Part shown: positions 22,689 through 23,177 of the stretch, piece after piece
Numbering within the stretch: position 1 is the stretch's first letter
Layout of the letters: every line of letters starts with the position of its first letter
Virus record (IMG/VR): IMGVR_UViG_3300048928_000612
Location: 1 to 23,177 of that record
Source of the DNA: a virus
Direction: 5' to 3' (one strand)
Length of the DNA stretch: 23,177 bases
The notes under the pieces: generated by a model
What the model saw: the letters and a program-made list of their open reading frames with translations, nothing else
The model's database searches: none
What the model was told of the DNA's origin: nothing
Position numbers and translations under genes: made by a program

Positions 22689-23177
22689 TTATAAACATCC
22701 GCGTTTTATTGCTACTCTTACAGCTAACTCAACTATTTGATTCCACCAGGACATCATCGTTCTTTCGCTCGGGACTTGTTCATACCCATACATTCTATAC
22801 ATCTTATCCGCATAGGTAGCCTGTGTGTAAGATACCCAGCCAGGGCGACCAACAGTAGCAATTCCATCATTTTTAAATCCCTCTGCCCTGCGACGAACTT
22901 CAATAAAGACTCTCTTTTGGGGACTTACTATCTTTTCCACATCCTCAATAGTCATTAGCCAAAGCTCATCATTCTTTAATCGATCTAATTCTATTACTTT
23001 TTTAGCCGTTGAGTCACTCTTACCCGATCCATGTGGCATACCTGTATACTGAGCAACTGAAAGTGCTGAGATATTATTTTGCATTTGTGTATATATTTGA
23101 CAACGCTGATGGTAATATAACATCCATTCTGATGCTATCTGATTTTGTTTTTTTATATCTAGCCACGTTAAATCCAA
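22689..23177 (-). CDS. ArpU/RinA-like phage late transcriptional regulator (may be partial)
   Basis: The 162 codons reach the window edge. The first codon is TTG, so the true start may lie outside. Features of the ArpU/DUF1492 group: the MPHG.GKSD.TAKKVIEL motif (residues 47-64), then IEDVEKIVSPQKRVFIEVRRR, and a C-terminal helix-turn-helix-like segment (ADKMYRMYGYEQVPSERTMMSWWNQIVELAVRVA). These proteins activate late structural genes of Firmicutes prophages and usually lie directly upstream of terminase genes. Here the tail genes follow instead. The C-terminal segment probably contacts DNA like a sigma region 4 domain. Confidence 0.65.
   Translation of the reverse strand: MDLTWLDIKKQNQIASEWMLYYHQRCQIYTQMQNNISALSVAQYTGMPHGSGKSDSTAKKVIELDRLKNDELWLMTIEDVEKIVSPQKRVFIEVRRRAEGFKNDGIATVGRPGWVSYTQATYADKMYRMYGYEQVPSERTMMSWWNQIVELAVRVAIKRGCL

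Noticed and set aside
1-23177. CRISPR arrays, tRNA genes, insertion sequences or an integrase
   Set aside because: No regularly spaced repeats, no cloverleaf-like sequences noticed, and no transposase or recombinase motif in any credible frame.

Overview
The window is the tail-and-lysis half of a phage-derived locus. Every gene I can support lies on the minus strand, so the locus reads from the right end (23177) to the left end (1). Strong GGAGG-type ribosome binding sites, GTG and TTG starts, AT-rich DNA, a Gram-positive type holin and Amidase_3 endolysin, and an ArpU/RinA-like regulator point to a Firmicutes host. The last gene looks like an envelope-spanning protein with an outer-membrane-style C-terminus. 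That suggests a diderm Firmicute of the Negativicutes (Sporomusa/Pelosinus type), but this is inference.

Right end (23177-21400): an ArpU/RinA-like late regulator that touches the window edge, then a rho-independent terminator. Next come a small Cys-rich DUF1540-like protein, a coiled-coil protein, a 86-residue unknown and a 34-codon ORF. Morphogenesis module (21416-17465): a tail-terminator-like protein, the major tail tube protein, a tail assembly chaperone with a -1 frameshift extension (lambda G/GT arrangement), and a 698-residue tape measure whose first ~230 residues are a class 3 lipase with a visible Ser-Asp-His triad. A terminator and a possible promoter separate this block from the distal-tail block.

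Distal tail (17274-2087): three members of a paralogous structural family, a further unknown tail protein, a DUF2460-like distal tail protein, a DUF2163/BR0599-type hub with putative Fe-S cysteines, a 1028-residue gpJ/GTA-type tip protein, a fibre with a carbohydrate-binding-like module, two more paralogs, and a 938-residue fibre with a LamG-like head and two Ig-like repeats. Lysis (2011-267): holin, amidase and candidate spanin. The left end carries three strong hairpins, two of them bidirectional terminators.

The most notable points are these. (1) The tape measure is fused to a lipase. (2) No terminase, portal, protease or capsid gene lies between the late regulator and the tail genes. With a complete tail and lysis set, this fits an F-type (flexible) tailocin, although head genes could lie beyond 23177. 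(3) A five-member paralogous tail protein family flanks the hub and tip. (4) The candidate spanin has an unusual architecture. Product names come from reading motifs and gene order; no database search was run.
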